A stretch of DNA of 64,000 nt from Hanleya hanleyi (lineage: Eukaryota > Mollusca > Polyplacophora > Lepidopleurida > Hanleyidae). The notes beneath the pieces were generated by a model. It was not told the origin of the DNA. It did not search any database and saw nothing but the letters and a program-made list of their open reading frames with translations. The position numbers and the translations under genes were made by a program. The stretch covers positions 1-64,000 of the forward strand of contig JAVTVY010018794.1 in the NCBI GenBank assembly GCA_036873755.1, in the 5' to 3' direction. Shown here piece by piece: positions 59,570-64,000 of this stretch (its first letter is position 1; the number at the start of each line of letters is the position of its first letter).

Positions 59570-60110
59570 CGAATTTGGTAAGCTTGTGGCGTTGATTGGA
59601 ATCAAGGTTCAGAGGATCTAGAAAATGCTATTATGCGAGATATGAAGAAAACCTGTGAAACTCATTTCGGGATATTACCATTCAGCAAAGGGGAGAAATT
59701 TATAATCTTCTTTATTGTAGTAACATGAGAGTAAATGGTATCCATATTGATGACGACATTGATCTACATATGACGTACTATATGACGTACTATATGATGT
59801 ACTCTAAACATCTGGACTATCAGTGCTATCCTTCAAATCGAGCGAATGTAGGTATATATCACTGAAGGTGCCGTGCATTTATGAATTTTCTATGAAACGC
59901 ACATAAAATTAACGTTTGGTAAATAAGAAGACTGAATGTTTGTTTTCAACAATTCTTTTCATACTGGTGAATTCGCAATACAACAAATACTGGTCTGTCA
60001 AAAGCGATGCACAAATTGAATCCACTGCAATACCTGTGTTAGTATATCGTATTTTGACAGAAACCGCCAGTTCAGATTTCATTGTAATCTTCAAATGTCC
60101 ACACTTCAAA
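59570..60110 (-). mobile_element. Reverse-transcriptase fragment
   Basis: The minus strand from 60110 reads VDSICASLLTDQYLLYCEFT and ends VFLFTKR, aligning with [20 protein letters not shown] and FSFTKRY of the 44.9-45.4 kb copy. Diverged blocks of the downstream RT region follow to about 59570. It is degenerate. Confidence 0.65.
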
Positions 60111-61134
60111 AGCCTCGTTTTACATGTGGTATGATGTTTAAAAAGTGGTTAATTCCTTAGAATACTTTTTGTTTAGGTTGGAAATATTGGTTGCTGTTGA
60201 TCGGGTACATTCTAAGGGTTTTATCTTCTAGATATCTAGTCTTGAAGTTCAGTGGTTACGCCGTTATGAACAAATCCGTTGTTGTCGTTGCCGTTGTTGT
60301 TGTTGTTGTTGAACGATGTCTTTGTCGAAACGTTTAGTAAACATTTTTGGTCTGAACAGTCGATTCTAGTGTTGGGTAAGTGCCTACAGCTGAAAACTTC
60401 TAGCCATAGGTGCTAAGGTTTACGATGATCATATTCTGTGTTCGTAAAATGCGAGAACTGGTCAGACGTCTCAACATTCTGTCCGTTGATGAACTTTGCA
60501 AAAACGAATTTGGTGCCTTTAGTCTCTTTTGTCTTATTTTGATCTAGAGCGTGTCGGGGAACCAACTGTAAATTCGTTTAATTTGCCACATGCCGACGTA
60601 AATTGTTTTCTGTAGTCTTGATATTTAATTCTGAAGATATTTAATAGTTCGAAAAATATTTAAGTAGAGATTTCCCATCCTTCCTGCACAGCCATTTTTA
60701 CTGCTATGGTAACTGTGGATGGAGTTTCTGTTAGTTGAGTGACAGTTTGATCCACAACTCAGGGTTGTCCAATCAGACTGATTTTGGACCGCTCATTTTG
60801 GAGCAAATTTGTCATAATTGCTCAGTTGATCTCGGAGGCATCATCTGAATAAAATCTCCCTAATAGAATTAAGCCCCAAGTTAATATGAAAGTAAGTGTC
60901 TCGGAGAAGTTCCATATCGTACCAAGTTGAATCATTGACTTATCGTTCGAACCGGAAGTTATTATTAATCTTTCGAATTGTAATAAGATATATATATATC
61001 CTTTATCGCAATACGCCAGTTGGCCCATGAGTATAACTATTACATAATTATTTGATTTGCTTGATGGCGGAGAGGTATACAAATAATTAAAATTCAAATT
61101 AATAAGTCAAACTGTGGGGAATTTATATTCGAGT

Positions 61135-61385
61135 TCGACACGTCGTTCCAGTCTGTTTTCTCAGGTTAATACAGCCCAGGTTGAGTCGTCCTAGTTCGAC
61201 ACGTCGTCCCAGTCTGACGCGTCATCCCAGTCTGACGCGTCATCCCGGTTTGACAATTCGTCCCAGTTTGGCACGCCGTCTCAGTTTGATATATTATCCC
61301 AGTTTGACACGTCGTCCAAGTTTGACACTTCGTCTCGGTTTGACACGTTGTCCCAGTTTGACATGTTGTCCAAAGTTGAAACGTA
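61135..61385 (+). repeat. 17-18-bp tandem array
   Basis: About 13 copies of a unit like cgtcgtcccagtttgaca, producing Thr/Gln/Ser- or Arg/Pro/Ser-rich spurious frames on both strands. Confidence 0.85.
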
Positions 61386-63546
61386 ATTTCAGGCAGGCTG
61401 TGGAGGAGCATTTTAGAAATCAACTGATGTAGAATAGCTATTTCTTCAGGCTCTCTAATTCAATGGTACCAGCGTTCTACAATACTCCAATATATGAAAT
61501 CATAATATAGCTTTGTAACATATGTTAATAAACTGTTGCTGTTATTCGTTGAACTTTGAAACGAGACTTAACTTGCTCATTTGAATATTTATGGTGTCAT
61601 ATTGAACGATAAGGATGAGAGAGTGACGCGACAAGCATAGCGATTCCCACTGTAGCAGCGTCTCCATACAATCAAGAGAATAGTATTGGTTCCACTGAAA
61701 TTTTGAGAAAAACGGAGTCGGATAAGGCTCGGATTTCGCTACCACTTGAATAATGAGTCAAGAATTATACCGAGATTTCTTGGAAGTGTCTACACTGTTT
61801 TGCCTAAGGAAGTAGAACCCCTGTCCCGCAAAAGTATTAAGGAATCTCACATGGAATGTCATAATAAGACATCCAAACAGCTCAAAAAGCAAGAAAATAC
61901 CATTTATATCCAATTATTTTTAGAGTGGCACTTTCTTGATAAAACACATGTAACGTACTTTCTAAATGGCATTATTATATACAAGAAAGTACCACGTCAA
62001 TGATAAGACTTAAACCTAGTACAACTGAAGAAAGCCTTGTGGCCATTGACATTACTGTATCCGTGACAAGTTTTTGTCAAAAATAAATTTTGTTGATGAA
62101 CTACGACGCCCAATATTGTCCAGAAAAAATATTAATATAGAGAGTCGAGCAATCCGAGGTGAAGACGTCTCTGTACGGTATGTGCCAATTTGTGTTGAAA
62201 CCACCTTAAGAAATTTGAAACTTGAATATTTCACGAGCATTCAACATCCGAGTTTTTATTAACAACCAAATACTTATCCCAAGACGATTTTACTTCATGC
62301 AGAGCTCTGGTAGAAGAGCTCGTCATGTGTAGAAGCTTGATAGCACAACTTCTGGAACCAGTCATCAATTCAACTTTGAAGGTGATTTATGCGGCTTGGA
62401 TATCATATTTGTACAACACTTATACGTTGAATCAAAAATGCCCCCCCCCCCCCTAATTAACATAGCTTTCCTTCTTTTTCTTCGAGACAATATGATCTCG
62501 TATTATTATTTAAAAAATCCATGTGTAGTAACCTTTTGATAATTCCAGGAATACATGTTTGCATGACTATGCATATACCTTCAAGAAACGCAATATATAT
62601 GAATTCAAAATTGTGATCATGGGTAGTAATCTACAAGGATATGCAACGTTTACACAAACACGACTTCCTCGTGATCTACATTCATCAACAGATTTTTGAA
62701 CGCCAATGCGAGTGAAGAGCGATTTCCCGCCCGAATATGTGTCGGTGATAATCATTTAGAGCCTAAAAATGGTTTGCGACCACCATGTAATGATTTGTGT
62801 TCTTTTATACAGATATCCATGTTTCGGGGTGTATTTGCGATAAATCCCGATCGAGACCGTGGCAAATTTCCCGAGCATCAAATTTGCCATGGCCGAGACC
62901 GGATTTTGTCGAAAATACACTCACGAAACATGGTATACACCGCATATTCCTGGTGGATAAGCATCACTATCAAGTTCTATATTAGAGCGGGAAAAGTCAG
63001 TATGCAAATATGTCACTGGAACTCGCCACTGTTTGATCACAATCATGATGCTGAAGCTCGCCACCAGATGGCGTCAGGATGATTCGATCAATACATTTTA
63101 GCAAATAGCCCGTTTCTAGCGACAACAAGGCAAATTGCTCGTTGTCATGGCAACGGTTTACGTTGATCTGTTCAGGACAATTGCACTGAATACACTGGCA
63201 ATTATCCAGTCATATTATCCAGTCATATCTCGTGTAACTTATATAAGATTTAATTTATAATAGATATGCAATCTTTCTGCCTCAAATGTCAATTGTTGGC
63301 GTAACACGCCATTGTATGCTTGCACAAGCTAGGCTTTGTAACTCATATCAAGAATGGTCTCGTTCTGCCAAAAAGGCTTCCAATTGATGTAGATTACCGC
63401 GAACTAAATATTCTCCCGGTCTCCAGACTGACAAGTACCACAACCATGAGAAGCAACTTTGCTGCATTCATGACAACAATATTCCATACCATAATTGATC
63501 ACCTACCTTCTGTCATCACCTGCATGAATAATAGATTCTTACATGA
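61386..63546. other. Intergenic sequence, unassigned
   Basis: Short open frames (61746-62003, 62074-62262, 62696-63082) show no recognised domain. No RNA gene or array was seen. A C-homopolymer lies near 62441. Confidence 0.3.
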
Positions 63547-63649
63547 GTTCATTTCTAGACGACTTTTCCCACACTCGTTTGAGAAAAATGCGCATGTGCG
63601 TTGCGCATTTTTCTCAAACGAGTGTGGGAAAAGTCGTCTAGAAATGAAC
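63547..63649. repeat. Perfect inverted repeat, 48-bp arms, 7-bp spacer
   Basis: 63547-63594 (gttcatttctagacgacttt ... aaaatgcgca) is the exact reverse complement of 63602-63649, with tgtgcgt between. Transcribed, it would form one long hairpin. Confidence 0.9.
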
Positions 63650-64000
63650 GAGTGTGAGAGCTTTTTTCTCATATAACATATCAGAGAATCTAAAATAAAG
63701 GTTGACGTCCCATTTTCGACTGACGTTGTTGTAAGCGTAAAACCCGGTCAAGCGAGCAATACTACTATTGGGCACTTTGGCCCATGAATGGGCCGAATCA
63801 CACCCGGGCTACAAGCGCTGAATACAAGAGAACAAGATTTTTATAAGTAATACACTACTTTAATGACACCGAAATTGTTGAAATATTCCGCTAGTGCAAT
63901 TATGTGCAAAGCGGGCAGTGAGTAACGAAGCAGTATATCGTTGTTCTACAAATTCATGTTATTACGATTTACTCACGGCAATCATTAACAACGCAACAGG

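Noticed and set aside
61166..61432. Thr/Gln- and Arg/Pro-rich open frames on both strands
   Set aside because: Both are by-products of the 17-18-bp tandem array.
63320..63676. 118-codon open frame
   Set aside because: It runs straight through the perfect hairpin, its C-terminal part is mirror sequence, and no domain is seen.

Overview
This is animal genomic DNA: AT-rich, intron-rich and full of decayed transposable elements, with GT-AG introns and no prokaryotic gene organisation. tRNA-derived SINEs with a conserved central segment, a Penelope-like element remnant and an apextrin-type (ApeC) domain point to a marine invertebrate. A mollusc, perhaps a gastropod, is my best guess; that is inference, not proof.

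One protein-coding gene can be reconstructed with confidence. It lies on the + strand and spans about 57 kb (1615-58375). I assembled 22 coding exons by hand. All splice phases agree and the exons sum to 3033 nt, giving a 1010-residue single-pass receptor tyrosine kinase. The order is: signal peptide, cysteine-rich/EGF-like region, two complete apextrin C-terminal (ApeC) domains, a transmembrane helix split between two exons, a juxtamembrane region, and an intact tyrosine kinase domain most like the TAM/MET group, with a short tyrosine-bearing tail. ApeC domains are known from apextrin-like proteins, and those of amphioxus have been reported to bind bacterial cell-wall material. The architecture therefore suggests a cell-surface receptor that may couple microbial-surface recognition to tyrosine phosphorylation. 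Each ApeC domain is encoded by four exons with the same intron-phase pattern (1-1, 1-1, 1-0, 0-1), evidence of a block duplication of a symmetric module.

Layout: 1-1140, rearranged reverse-transcriptase element upstream of the gene; 1615-8517, signal peptide and EGF exons, with a 42-bp minisatellite in intron 1; 8518-25681, a 17-kb intron holding satellites, an 8.8-kb TIR-bounded element with unusual palindromic subterminal arrays, and a Penelope-like remnant; 25682-45633, last EGF piece and the two ApeC domains, with SINE, MITE, 25-bp satellite and RT remnants in the introns; 48834-50063, transmembrane and juxtamembrane exons; 52186-58375, kinase exons; 58376-64000, probable 3' UTR and intergenic DNA with an RT fragment, a short tandem array and a perfect 48-bp-arm inverted repeat.

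No other complete gene was recognised. Most other open frames are short, AT-rich or repeat-derived.
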